Positions 42,891-51,888 of a stretch of DNA of 64,000 nucleotides are shown piece after piece. Numbering within the stretch: position 1 is the stretch's first letter; the number at the start of each line of letters is the position of its first letter. The stretch is from positions 94,784 to 158,783 of the forward strand of contig NZ_PENI01000023.1 of NCBI RefSeq assembly GCF_003688995.1. Direction: 5' to 3'. The notes under the pieces are model-generated. The model was not told the origin of the DNA. It saw only the letters and a list, made by a program, of their open reading frames with translations, and did no database searches. Source of the DNA: Streptomyces shenzhenensis (GTDB taxonomy: Bacteria; Actinomycetota; Actinomycetes; Streptomycetales; Streptomycetaceae). The position numbers were made by a program, and so were the translations under genes.

Positions 42891-44613
42891 CCTGACACCC
42901 GGCCTCACCGTCAGCGGAGCCAGCATCCGCTGGCCCGCGAGCGAGCGCTGGATAGGCGGCCGGATAACGTTCGATGCGGACGTGGGTGAGATGATCCTGC
43001 TGCTGGGACCATCCGGTTGCGGCAAGTCGACGCTCCTGCTGGCCCTGTCCGGGCTGATACCGGCCAGCATCGACGCAGAGCTGCGCGGCACGATCCTCTG
43101 CGCTGGCATCGATACCCAGACAGTGAAGGCAGGACAGCTCGCGACGCACGTCGGGGTCGTACTCCAGGACCCCGACGCGCAAGTGGTCACGGGGACGCTG
43201 CTGGACGAGGTGTGCTTCGGACTGGAGAACCTCCTCGCGCCGACGGAGGACATCGAGCCGCGCGCCCTCGCGGCACTGCGACAGGTCGGCCTCGCCGAAA
43301 CCCGCGAACAAGCTCTGCGGCCGCCGACTGAGCTGTCCGGCGGCGGACGACAGCGCCTTGCCATCGCATGCGCCCTCGCCCTGGATCCGTCGGTACTGCT
43401 GCTGGACGAGCCGACCGCGAACCTCGACCCTGCTGCCTCTGCCGAGTTCTACAGCACCCTCGCCGCGCTCTCCGGCCGCTCCCGCACGGTCGTGCTGATC
43501 GAGCATGAGCTCGATGACGCGCTCGAGCTGGCCGACCGCGTCGTCGTGCTCTCCCGGACCGGAACCGTGACCCACGACGGAACACCCGCCGAAGTGTTCG
43601 GACAGCACGGCCGCGAACTTCTCGAGCGCGGTGTGTGGCTCCCGATCGCGACGCAGATGGCCCTCCGCCTCGGACTCGACTCGGACCCGAACCGCGCGCT
43701 GCCGCTGACCGCTGCCGAACTCGATTCGATCCTGGACGAGACCCCACCGCAGCTGCACGTCGTCGAACGAGACCGGCCGCAGGGCGGTCTCGACGACGCG
43801 ACCGCTGCCATCCATATCAACGTCTCCGGCGCCCGCGTCGCCCTCGGCGGCGCAGAGGTTCTGCACGGCATCGACCTGAGCATCGCCGTCGGCGAGTTCC
43901 TCGCGATCGCCGGCGTCAACGGTGCGGGCAAGAGCACCCTCACCCGCGCGATCGCCGGTCTCGTCCCTCTACGTTCCGGAACGATCGACCTCGACGGCAT
44001 CCCGGTCGCGGACATGCACGCTCATCGGCTGGGTGAGCAGGTCGGCTACGTGTTCCAGAATCCCGAGCACCAGTTCCTCGCACGCACCGTGCGCGAAGAG
44101 ATCGGGTACGGCCTCCGCGTCCGCAGCAGACCCGACGCGGAGATCACAGAGCGCGTCGAAGCGATGCTGGACCGATTCGACCTCCGCCGGTACGCGGACC
44201 TGAACCCTTTCCTTCTCTCGCACGGCGAGAAGCGGCGCCTCTCGGTCGCGACCGCTCTGATCACCGAGCCGCGCATCCTGATCCTCGATGAGCCGACCTT
44301 CGGTCAGGACCACGAACGCGCCACCGAGATCATCCGCGTCGTCGACGAGTTGGGCGCCACGGGTATCACCATTCTGATGGTCACCCACGACATGCAGCTC
44401 ATCGCCGATCACGCGCACCGCATCGTCGTCCTCGCGGACGGTGCTCTTCTTCGCGAAGGCCCCACCGCCGACGTGCTCCGCGACGAAGCGCTCATCGAAC
44501 GCGCCGGACTGCGTATGCCCCCCGTCCACCGCATCGCGCGGCGCCTCGCGCAGCGACGGCCGGAATGGAGCGCGGTGTACCGCTCCGAGCAGATCGAGGC
44601 GATCTCATCGTGA
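42883..44613 (+). CDS. ECF transporter ATPase, two domains fused
   Basis: 576 residues from GTG 42883. Domain 1: Walker A GPSGCGKST (~41), QDPDAQ Q-loop, LSGGGRQRLA signature (~151), LLLDEPTANLD. Domain 2: Walker A GVNGAGKST (~343), QNPEHQ, an LSHGEKRRLS signature (~445), ILILDEPTFGQD. It corresponds to EcfA and EcfA' in one chain. It powers uptake by the adjacent S and T components. GTGA overlap with EcfT. Confidence 0.9.
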   Translation: MSDLTPGLTVSGASIRWPASERWIGGRITFDADVGEMILLLGPSGCGKSTLLLALSGLIPASIDAELRGTILCAGIDTQTVKAGQLATHVGVVLQDPDAQVVTGTLLDEVCFGLENLLAPTEDIEPRALAALRQVGLAETREQALRPPTELSGGGRQRLAIACALALDPSVLLLDEPTANLDPAASAEFYSTLAALSGRSRTVVLIEHELDDALELADRVVVLSRTGTVTHDGTPAEVFGQHGRELLERGVWLPIATQMALRLGLDSDPNRALPLTAAELDSILDETPPQLHVVERDRPQGGLDDATAAIHINVSGARVALGGAEVLHGIDLSIAVGEFLAIAGVNGAGKSTLTRAIAGLVPLRSGTIDLDGIPVADMHAHRLGEQVGYVFQNPEHQFLARTVREEIGYGLRVRSRPDAEITERVEAMLDRFDLRRYADLNPFLLSHGEKRRLSVATALITEPRILILDEPTFGQDHERATEIIRVVDELGATGITILMVTHDMQLIADHAHRIVVLADGALLREGPTADVLRDEALIERAGLRMPPVHRIARRLAQRRPEWSAVYRSEQIEAISS

Positions 44614-45368
44614 GCACGTCCACCCAGAGCGTCGGGCGGCGCCCGCAGCTCGCCGCGCTCAACCCTGTCGCGAAGCTCGCGGCGGTCCTCCCGGCGGTCG
44701 TCCTGGTGCTCTTCACGCGCGACATGGCGACTCCCGCGGTCATCGTCATCGCCGCCGCCCTCGTCATCATCGTCGGAGCCCGCCTGCGGCCTCGGGCGAT
44801 CCTGATCGGTGGTGCGATCATCCTCCTCGCCGGAGCGTGGACTACGGCGTCCTTCGCCCTGCTGACCCGTCCCGAGGTCGTCGCCGGGACTCCCGTCGTC
44901 ATCGACGGCTGGATCACCCTGCATGCCGGAGCCCTCTGCACGGGAATGGCGACCAGTCTTCGACTGATCGCCATGATGCTGCTGGCCCTTGTCGGCTCTC
45001 TCGGAACCACCACCAGCGCCCTGGTGAGCGCGCTCGTCCGCCAGGGTCGCGTCCCGTACCGCTTCGCGTACGGCGCCGTCGCCGCGGTACGTTTCGCCCC
45101 ACGCTATCGACAGGATCTGCTCACCATCCGTGCCGCGCAACGAGCGCGGGGCATCATCGACCGGCGGGGACCTGTCGGCTACCTGACGCGCACCTGGCGA
45201 TCGCTCATCCCGCTCCTGGCCGGCGGCGCTCGGCATGCCGAACGACTCTCCCTGGCGATGGACGCCCGCGGGTTCGCGGTCTGGTCAGGCGTCGCGGCCA
45301 TCTTCGTCATCACCAACGCGCTCGGTCCCCTCACCTTCGGTACCGGGATGGCCGGACCGGGCTGGTGA
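44610..45368 (+). CDS. ECF transporter transmembrane protein EcfT
   Basis: 252 residues with several hydrophobic helices and the two coupling motifs of EcfT proteins, AQRARG (~190) and AMDARGF (~228). The GTG start overlaps the ATPase stop. With the S and A components it forms a complete energy-coupling-factor importer, if the S frameshift is not real. Confidence 0.87.
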   Translation: MSTSTQSVGRRPQLAALNPVAKLAAVLPAVVLVLFTRDMATPAVIVIAAALVIIVGARLRPRAILIGGAIILLAGAWTTASFALLTRPEVVAGTPVVIDGWITLHAGALCTGMATSLRLIAMMLLALVGSLGTTTSALVSALVRQGRVPYRFAYGAVAAVRFAPRYRQDLLTIRAAQRARGIIDRRGPVGYLTRTWRSLIPLLAGGARHAERLSLAMDARGFAVWSGVAAIFVITNALGPLTFGTGMAGPGW

Positions 45369-45515
45369 GTCCGCCGATGATGCACGCTCGGAAGCCTTCC
45401 CCCTCATGCCGGCACATCTCTCGTGCCCGGCGCCGGACCCTCGCACGATTCTCCGTGCGCTCGCTCGGCGTGCGGAGATGTGGGGGCGACGGGAGCCCGC
45501 CCTGGCGCGAAGCAG

Positions 45516-46586
45516 TCAGACGGTGACGACGATCTTTTCCGCGGAGATGCCGCCCGCGCGGACTCGTGCGAGGGCGTCCGGGAGAGCGGCAAGCCCCTCG
45601 CCGACGACCCTCGCCCTCGGTTCGGCGCGAAAGGCTCCGGATGCGAGTGCGCCGGGCAGGAAATCTCGGTAGACGGCCGGGCCGACCTCGTTGTCCTTGA
45701 GCGTCCCGCCCCAGATGAAGCTGACGTCGATGGCGCGTCGGGCGGCGAGCCGTCCTCGCAACCTGCTCGCGGGGTCGGGCTGCGAGGATGCCACGCGGCG
45801 GGAACCAGTCGTCCGTGCAGCCACGTCGATGCACGGGGCGAGCGAGCCGCGACCGATGGCCATGGTCCCCGCGAGGGCGCGATCGCCGATGTGCCGCACG
45901 AGCTGCTCGACGACGTCCGGAACGGTGCGGTCGACCACGGCATCCGCGCCGAGCGCTCGGACCTTCTCGGCCGTGCGCGGGGAGGCCGTCGCCACGACGT
46001 CGTACCCGGCGTTCTTCGCCAGCTGGGTCGCGTTCATCCCGACACCCGTGGCCGCGCCCCACACGAGGACGACGGCGTTCTGGCGAGCGGGCGCAGCGGT
46101 AGGGAACTCCAGCCCGAGATGATCGCGCTGGAACATACCGGTCGCCGCCGTCGACAGGGTCAGCGGGAGAACGGCCGCCTGTTCGAACGACAGCGACTCC
46201 GGGATCGCCGAGGCCATGTGCTCCATGACGACGACGTAGTGCTGGTATGCACCTTCGGCGGCGCGGTTCTGGGACTTCTCGAGCGCCATCGCGTGGCCGA
46301 GCACGCGGTCGCCTGGTGCGAACCGCGTGACGGCTGCACCCGCTTCGACGACCTCACCCGCGACATCCGAGCCGATGATGGCCGGATATCGCAGCCACGG
46401 CACGACGACCCGGTACGCGGGGCCCGCGATCGCGTCCACGGGGTTCACGGCGACCGCCCTCGTGCGTACGACGATCTCGTGCGGACCTGGCGCTGTGTAC
46501 GGTGCCGGGCCGAGCTCGAAACGCGCACGACGCTTGCGCATCCAGAGGGCTTGGTTCCGGGGGAGAGGCTGCTCGTTCGATGACAC
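45516..46586 (-). CDS. Zinc-binding-family (MDR) quinone/enoyl reductase
   Basis: MDR oxidoreductase: N-terminal GroES-like domain (EIVVRTRAVAVNPVDAIAG, IIGSDVAGEVVEAGAAVTRFAPGDRV), Rossmann motif VWGAATGVGMNATQLAKNAG, with no catalytic zinc Cys in the usual place. A good promoter at 46594-46622 puts the transcript start at about 46587, so I choose GTG 46586 (356 residues, leaderless) over GTG 46604. Divergent from a TetR gene 65 bases away, its likely repressor. Confidence 0.82.
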   Translation of the reverse strand: MSSNEQPLPRNQALWMRKRRARFELGPAPYTAPGPHEIVVRTRAVAVNPVDAIAGPAYRVVVPWLRYPAIIGSDVAGEVVEAGAAVTRFAPGDRVLGHAMALEKSQNRAAEGAYQHYVVVMEHMASAIPESLSFEQAAVLPLTLSTAATGMFQRDHLGLEFPTAAPARQNAVVLVWGAATGVGMNATQLAKNAGYDVVATASPRTAEKVRALGADAVVDRTVPDVVEQLVRHIGDRALAGTMAIGRGSLAPCIDVAARTTGSRRVASSQPDPASRLRGRLAARRAIDVSFIWGGTLKDNEVGPAVYRDFLPGALASGAFRAEPRARVVGEGLAALPDALARVRAGGISAEKIVVTV

Positions 46587-46593
46587 GACGGTG

Positions 46594-46622
46594 AGACTAG
46601 GCACTGTCTAGAATGGTGTCAA
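46594..46622 (-). promoter_or_regulatory. Promoter of the MDR gene
   Basis: On the minus strand TTGACA (46617-46622) and TAGTCT (46594-46599) are separated by 17 bases. TCTAGA in the spacer is the centre of an imperfect palindrome, a likely TetR operator. Confidence 0.6.
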
Positions 46623-46651
46623 CGCCTATGTGGCGCCAGTAGCATGGCGAC

Positions 46652-47239
46652 ATGCCCGATCGCCCCTTCCGCCATGGGAATCTCCGACAGGAGCTTCTCG
46701 ACCGCGCCGAGGTCGTTCTCCGAGAGCGCGGGATCGAAGCGCTGTCCCTGCGCGAGCTCGCTCGCGACGCAGGCGTCAGCCATGGGGCGCCGCGAAGCCA
46801 CTTCCCGCACAGGGCGGCGCTGCTCGACGCTCTCGTCGCCCGCGGCTATGAGCGGCTGGCCGATCGAGCCGAGGCGCTCGTCCATGCGGATCTCGCCCCG
46901 CGAGAGCGCCTGCTGGCGCTCGGGCGCGCCCAACTCGACTTCGCGCTACGCGACGCGGCTCTCGCGGACCTGATGTACGCCGCGAAGGCGGACGGGCCGT
47001 CGCCCGCCGTCGAACCCGGGGTGCAGCGGTTGCACGCGGCGTCGAGCACGGTCGTCGCCACGAGTCTCGAAATGCTCCGAGGCGAGCGTGTCGACCCGTT
47101 GCGTACGACGCTCCTGATGTCGTCGCTGACGCAGGGCATCGCTGCACTGATCGGATCCGGACGTGTGCCGGTGGAACTCGGGGAGGTTCTCCTGGCCGAC
47201 GCCTTGGACCTCTTCGCAGACGGCCGCCTGCCTGGGTGA
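46652..47239 (+). CDS. TetR family regulator
   Basis: 195 residues from ATG 46652. HTH LSLRELARDAGVSHGAPRSHF, Phe/Ala-rich ligand domain with ALADLMYAAKADG and a C-terminal TetR_C_33-like part. Divergent from the MDR reductase. It probably senses an electrophile or quinone-type ligand reduced by that enzyme. Confidence 0.85.
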   Translation: MPDRPFRHGNLRQELLDRAEVVLRERGIEALSLRELARDAGVSHGAPRSHFPHRAALLDALVARGYERLADRAEALVHADLAPRERLLALGRAQLDFALRDAALADLMYAAKADGPSPAVEPGVQRLHAASSTVVATSLEMLRGERVDPLRTTLLMSSLTQGIAALIGSGRVPVELGEVLLADALDLFADGRLPG

Positions 47240-47309
47240 GCCGGAGCGCCCGCAGGCGATTCGCGTCCTCCTCGGCGTTAATGGGGGCGAGGGTCACAGG
47301 TGCGGCGCA

Positions 47310-48179
47310 TCACCGTGCACGTCGTGAATCGGACCAGTCGCGGATGTGCCCGACCACCTCGTCGAGGTGGGACTCGAGCAGGAAGTGCCCGCCGTCGAGG
47401 AGCTCGATGCGCGCGTCAGGCGCATCGCGGCAGAATGCTTCAGCACCGCGCGGGCCGAAGATCTCGTCGTTCCTGCCCCACACGGCGAGAACCGGCACCT
47501 GCGAGTCGCGCAACCACTCGTGAAGACGCGGGTAGAGCACGCGGTTGCTGCGGTAGTCGCGGAAGAGGGCGAGCTGTGCCAGATCGTTTCCGGGGCGCGC
47601 GAGCAGCGCGAGGTCATGCTCCCAGGCGTCGGGATCGATGGTCGACGGGTCGAGTACGCCGTGGAGGTACTGCCACTCGACCGCTTCGCGTCCGAGGGCG
47701 GGGCGCAATGCTGCTTCGTTGCCGGGGGACGGGTCTTCTCCGTATGCCCAGATCGGCGCCCAGAAGTCCGGCACGAATCCGTCTTCGTAGGCGTTGCCGT
47801 TCTGACTGATCACGCCTTCGATCTCATGCGGAGCGCCGAGTGCGAGCCGCCAGGCGATCGGTGCGCCGTAGTCCTGGGTGTAGACCGTGAACCGCGTCAC
47901 GCCCATGACGTCGAGGAATCCGCGGGTGATGGCGGCGAGCGCATCGAAGGTGTAGTCGAACTCGTCCACCGACGGGGCGGAGGAGCGCCCGAAGCCGATG
48001 TGGTCGGGAGCGATGACGTGGTATCGGTCGGCCAGCGCGGGGATGAGGTGCCGGAACATGTGGGAGCTCGTCGGGTAGCCGTGGAGCAGCAGCAGCACCG
48101 GTGCGTCGCGAGGACCTGCCTCGCGGTAGAAGATCTCGTGTCCGCCGACGGCGACGGTCCTGTGGTGAACCTTGGCCAT
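47310..48179 (-). CDS. Alpha/beta hydrolase, haloalkane dehalogenase/epoxide hydrolase type
   Basis: 289 residues. Oxyanion motif LLLHGYPTSSHMF (~35), nucleophile elbow VYTQDYGAPIAW with Asp (~105) rather than Ser, and a C-terminal His in LDGGHFLLES (~270). The Asp nucleophile indicates dehalogenase- or epoxide-hydrolase-like chemistry. ATG 48179 has a perfect AGGAGG. Divergent from the CGNR protein, 65 bases apart. Confidence 0.85.
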   Translation of the reverse strand: MAKVHHRTVAVGGHEIFYREAGPRDAPVLLLLHGYPTSSHMFRHLIPALADRYHVIAPDHIGFGRSSAPSVDEFDYTFDALAAITRGFLDVMGVTRFTVYTQDYGAPIAWRLALGAPHEIEGVISQNGNAYEDGFVPDFWAPIWAYGEDPSPGNEAALRPALGREAVEWQYLHGVLDPSTIDPDAWEHDLALLARPGNDLAQLALFRDYRSNRVLYPRLHEWLRDSQVPVLAVWGRNDEIFGPRGAEAFCRDAPDARIELLDGGHFLLESHLDEVVGHIRDWSDSRRAR

Positions 48180-48244
48180 GGGTAACCTCCTAAAGTGATT
48201 TTAACGGTTATCGAGAGGGTAGCATAGTGTGCAGGAGGTCGATC

Positions 48245-48754
48245 ATGTCTGGGGACGAAGAGCTGTTGTTGCAGGTGCTGAACACCGCTCCGGTTGTCGA
48301 CGGCGAGCCCGTCGAGCAGCTCGTCGGGCGGGACGGCGTCGTGCTGGCGAAGCGACTCGGCGGGACCGGCAGCGATGAGGAGCTGCGCGCGCTCCGTGGC
48401 GTGCGCGACGCGCTGCAGCACCTCATCGCCGGGCGCGACGGTGCGACTGCCGCGCTGCAGTCACTCCTCGGGGGGGTTCGGATGACGCCCCTCTTCGAGG
48501 TCGACGGGATCCGGTGGCAGCTCGACGCGCCGCCGGAGCTCGCGCCTGCGGCGCGTGTCGCTCAAGCGTGGACGCTCGTCAACGAGCGTCGCCCCGGTCG
48601 TCTGAGGCCCTGCGCGAACGAGCAGTGCAACCTCTTCCTCATCGATCGCACGCGCCCGGGAACGGCGAAGTGGTGCTCGATGTCGACGTGCGGAAACCGG
48701 ATGAAGGCGCGGGCGTACGCCACTCGACAGCGAGCGGCTCAGCCGTCACGCTGA
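48245..48754 (+). CDS. CGNR zinc-finger regulator (ABATE domain)
   Basis: 169 residues from ATG 48245 (AGGAGG). An N-terminal ABATE-like helical region and a C-terminal treble-clef finger: CANEQCNLFLIDRTRPG, then KWCSMSTCGNRMKAR. CGNR proteins are putative stress regulators in actinobacteria. It probably controls the divergent hydrolase; a TAAC-G-GTTA palindrome lies in the shared upstream region. Its end converges with the XRE gene. Confidence 0.85.
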   Translation: MSGDEELLLQVLNTAPVVDGEPVEQLVGRDGVVLAKRLGGTGSDEELRALRGVRDALQHLIAGRDGATAALQSLLGGVRMTPLFEVDGIRWQLDAPPELAPAARVAQAWTLVNERRPGRLRPCANEQCNLFLIDRTRPGTAKWCSMSTCGNRMKARAYATRQRAAQPSR

Positions 48755-48766
48755 CTGCTGCCCCGT

Positions 48767-49612
48767 TCACCGCGGGGGAGTGCGGAACGGTGCGTCGAGA
48801 GAGGCGGCGAACGACCGGAGAAGTCCCCAGTTCTCCGCGCTCGGCGATCCGGGTGGCGCGTGCTGCACGACCAGCTGCAGGCCGGGGTCCCCCTGCACCT
48901 CGAATGTGGCGTAGTCCAGCGTGAGCAGTCCCGCATTCGGATGACGGAACTGCTTGGACTCCCTGGTCTTGCCGCGGACGTCGTGCCGTTTCCAGAGCGC
49001 GCGGAACTCGGCGCTCTGATCGAGGAGCTCGTCGACGAGTGCGCGCAGTCGTGGATGATCGGGATCGTGCCCGGCAGCGAGCCGGAGGTGCCCGGCCGCG
49101 GCGTGGGCGGCGCGGTCCCAGTCCACGTAGAAGTCGTGCCCTGCCGGGTCGATGAAGGTCATCCGCGCCAGGTTGTCGCCATCATCGAAGCCGGAGTGGA
49201 GGGCGCGAGCGAGATCGTTCTCGACGAGCACGTCCAGGGTGCGGTCGATGATGTAGGCGGCGGCAGTGCCCCAGGAGTCGAGCAGAGACGTCAGCCCCGG
49301 TCGGAGACGAGGCTCTCGGTGCGCCTGCCGCGCGGATGGCGTGCGTCCGGCGAGTCGGTGCAAGTGGTCGCGTGCATCGGCGTCGAGCTCGAGTGCGCGT
49401 GCGAGGGCGTCGAGGATCTGCTCGGACGGATGCCGCTCGCGTCCTTGCTCCAGTCGGGTGTAGTAGTCGACGCTCACTCCGGCGAGCACGGACACCTCTT
49501 CGCGTCGGAGGCCGGGAACCCGTCGATGACCAGACCACTTGCGCGCCACGTCCTCCGGCATCGTCAGGGCACGGCGGGTGCGGAGGAAGTCGCCCAGGTT
49601 GCTGTCGTCCAT
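48767..49612 (-). CDS. XRE regulator with MmyB-like ligand-binding domain
   Basis: 281 residues: HTH_31-type DNA-binding domain (VPGLRREEVSVLAGVSVDYYTRLEQGRERHPSEQ, ~30-70) and a C-terminal MmyB/PAS-like domain (VLVENDLARALHSG, LVDELLDQSAEFRALWKRHDVR). Typically next to an oxidoreductase that it controls, here the divergent aldo/keto reductase. The 15-base-arm palindrome at 49639-49673 is the obvious operator. Confidence 0.88.
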   Translation of the reverse strand: MDDSNLGDFLRTRRALTMPEDVARKWSGHRRVPGLRREEVSVLAGVSVDYYTRLEQGRERHPSEQILDALARALELDADARDHLHRLAGRTPSARQAHREPRLRPGLTSLLDSWGTAAAYIIDRTLDVLVENDLARALHSGFDDGDNLARMTFIDPAGHDFYVDWDRAAHAAAGHLRLAAGHDPDHPRLRALVDELLDQSAEFRALWKRHDVRGKTRESKQFRHPNAGLLTLDYATFEVQGDPGLQLVVQHAPPGSPSAENWGLLRSFAASLDAPFRTPPR

Positions 49613-49638
49613 CCACCCACGCTACGTCGCGCGGCGTG

Positions 49639-49673
49639 CGGTGTTCCTGGGTGGCCTGCACCCAGGAACACCG
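49639..49673. promoter_or_regulatory. Perfect 15-base-arm inverted repeat between XRE and AKR genes
   Basis: CGGTGTTCCTGGGTG (49639-49653) and its exact complement (49659-49673), with a 5-base centre. It lies 27 bases from the XRE start and 85 from the AKR start. Confidence 0.65.
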
Positions 49674-49757
49674 CGGTCTGTAGCGAGGTCACGGCCCGAG
49701 ACACGATGAATGGGGCGCGCAGTGCGCCCTCCTGTGCAACCGATGAAGAGGAGTCCC

Positions 49758-50843
49758 ATGCGTTACACCCTGCTCGGCCGCTCTGGCATCCGCGTGTCGG
49801 AGTTCGCCCTCGGCACGATGACCTTCGGCGACGACTGGGGATGGGGAGCATCTCCGGAGGCCAGCGTCAGAATGCTCGATCTCTACGCTGACGCCGGCGG
49901 CAATCTCATCGACACCGCGAACGCGTATACGGGTGGGACGTCCGAGACGATCATCGGGAATGCGCTGCGCGGGCGTCGTGACCGATTCGTCCTCGGCACG
50001 AAGTTCACGATGCAGACGGATCCGACCGATCCGGGTACGGCGGGCAACCACCGAAAGAACCTCGTCCGCTCGTTGGAGGGCAGCCTGCGCCGGCTGCAGA
50101 CCGACTACCTCGACGTGTTGTGGGTGCATGCCCGGGACACGCTCACTCCGCTGCCGGAGCTGATGCGTGCGCTCGACGATCAGGTGCGAGCCGGGAAGGT
50201 CCTGCATGTCGGCGTCTCGGACTGGCCGGCGTGGGAGATCGCCCAGGCCAACACTCTCGCTGAGCTGCGTGGCTGGTCCGCCTTCGTCGGCGTGCAGCTG
50301 CGGTACAACCTGCTGAGTCGATCGGTGGAGTCCGAGCTCACGCCGATGGCGGAGGCGCACGACCTCGCGGTGCTCGCGTGGGGGCCGCTCGCCGAGGGCC
50401 GCCTGACCGGGAAGTACCTCGACGGCGGACAGGGGCGGCTCACCCGCGGAGGGTGGGACTTCAGCGGCGAGAGGAGCGACCACATCGTGCGCGAGGTCCT
50501 GCGCGTCGCCGATGAGGGCGGATGGACTCCCGCTCAGGTCGCCTTCGCATGGCTTCGCTCACGTTCCGGCACCGTGATCCCATTGCTCGGGGCGACGAGC
50601 GAGGCGCAGCTCCAGGCGAACCTCAGCGCCGCCGACATCGTGCTCGACGACGAAGCGCTCGAACGGCTCGACGTCGCGAGCGCACCGGAGCTCGGCTTTC
50701 CGCGGGACGTCATGGCGGGTGAGGACATGATCGGCATGGTCTACGGTTCGAACTGGCGTGAGACGGTCGACGGACGCCGGGCGTCGCGGCGGCCGGTCAA
50801 CGACGACGTACGACTCGCCCTCGGCGCGCAGTCGAACCGATGA
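49758..50843 (+). CDS. Aldo/keto reductase
   Basis: 361 residues from ATG 49758 (GAGGAG). RYTLLGRSGIRVSEFALGTMTFG is the classical start; DTANAYTGGTSE carries Asp and Tyr, LGTKF the Lys, and LWVHARD the His. Followed 10 bases later by the Atu4866-domain protein, so they may be co-expressed under the XRE regulator. Substrate unknown. Confidence 0.9.
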   Translation: MRYTLLGRSGIRVSEFALGTMTFGDDWGWGASPEASVRMLDLYADAGGNLIDTANAYTGGTSETIIGNALRGRRDRFVLGTKFTMQTDPTDPGTAGNHRKNLVRSLEGSLRRLQTDYLDVLWVHARDTLTPLPELMRALDDQVRAGKVLHVGVSDWPAWEIAQANTLAELRGWSAFVGVQLRYNLLSRSVESELTPMAEAHDLAVLAWGPLAEGRLTGKYLDGGQGRLTRGGWDFSGERSDHIVREVLRVADEGGWTPAQVAFAWLRSRSGTVIPLLGATSEAQLQANLSAADIVLDDEALERLDVASAPELGFPRDVMAGEDMIGMVYGSNWRETVDGRRASRRPVNDDVRLALGAQSNR

Positions 50844-50853
50844 GGGAGAGAGC

Positions 50854-51510
50854 GTGACTCCGACCGCGGGATCTCGTCCTGACATGACGTCCGTCCGGCT
50901 CGCCGATGCGCGTGTGCACATCGATCCCGTCCGCGCCATCCGGGGCGACCTTCACATCGAGAGCGGCGTGATCACACACGTCGGGCCGGAAGCAGCCAGC
51001 GACGAGGCGCCGTCTCGACTTCGTGTCGATCTGCGTGGGGCGTCGGTCGTGCCCCTCCAGGTCGACGGCGCCGTGCGGGCCAGGCGCGGTGCCGACCCCC
51101 ACGCGTACGACCTCGTGCCGGGGAACTCCGCGACCTTCGCGATCGTCTCGCGGCGCGTCCGCGGCGCCGAGGTCAGAGGAATGCTGATGATCCGCCCCGC
51201 CGATCTCATCGCCATCGTCGTCGCGGGTGAGATCGTCGCGTGGGAGGGCGTGCCCGTCGTCGAGGTGGCTGCCGATGCTGCCGAGGACTGGGAGGGGGTA
51301 TGGGAAGACGCGTCCTACACCCTCGAGCAGCACCTCCTGCCCGGGGGACGGTACAGCGAAACCCGCAGCGGACGGACCGACGCCTACACCGGAAGGTACT
51401 GGACCCGTGGCGACCGCATCGTCTACCTCGACGACAGCGGCTTCTGGGCATTCGGTGTCCGATACCGCGAGACGCTGTTCCATGCGGACTTCGTCATGCA
51501 CCGGTCGTAG
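50854..51510 (+). CDS. Amidohydrolase-shell/Atu4866 chimera
   Basis: 218 residues from GTG 50854 (GAGGGAGAG). Residues ~10-70 look like the N-terminal beta-sandwich of an amidohydrolase (ADARVHIDPVRAIRGDLHIESGVITHVG) and ~80-130 like its C-terminal part, but the metal-binding TIM barrel between them is missing. The C-terminal ~85 residues are an Atu4866 domain (EDWEGVWEDASYTLEQHLLPGG... YWTRGDRIVYLDDSGFWAFG). It may bind rather than hydrolyse a ligand, or be a decayed fusion enzyme. Confidence 0.7.
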   Translation: MTPTAGSRPDMTSVRLADARVHIDPVRAIRGDLHIESGVITHVGPEAASDEAPSRLRVDLRGASVVPLQVDGAVRARRGADPHAYDLVPGNSATFAIVSRRVRGAEVRGMLMIRPADLIAIVVAGEIVAWEGVPVVEVAADAAEDWEGVWEDASYTLEQHLLPGGRYSETRSGRTDAYTGRYWTRGDRIVYLDDSGFWAFGVRYRETLFHADFVMHRS

Positions 51511-51545
51511 CTCGTCGCGCCTGTGCCGAATGCGTGTGTGGCTGG

Positions 51546-51622
51546 GTCGGTTCGCCCTGCTGTCCCGCCCGAGCTCATCACCGAGACTCCCGTCGTCATG
51601 GACGGCTGGATCACGATGTGGT
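51546..51622 (+). pseudogene. Degenerate EcfT-like fragment
   Basis: About 75 bases resemble the EcfT gene near 44848-44922: TTCGCCCTGCTG..., then ACTCCCGTCGTCAT and GACGGCTGGATCAC are shared, with a one-base deletion. The surrounding 51511-51888 holds no other recognisable gene. Confidence 0.5.
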
Positions 51623-51888
51623 GAGCGGCGTCGAACGGAAGTGGTCGAGCTCGTCGGCGTGTCAGAGGGGCAGTCGGCGAGGCTGCCGCACCGCTTGGCG
51701 CCGTGGACGCCTCTCGTGCCGGAAGGCTGGATGCGACCGGTGCCGAGGGTGAGATCGACCATCTGCTCGGGCGGCGAGGAGAGGGTGCCCCAGCTGCGAT
51801 CACGTAGACCTGCCCCGCGATGAGAGCCGCGGCGGCGTCGGCTGCCGGCGGCACGCCCCGACGCCACCGATCGTTCGTCGAGAAGTGG

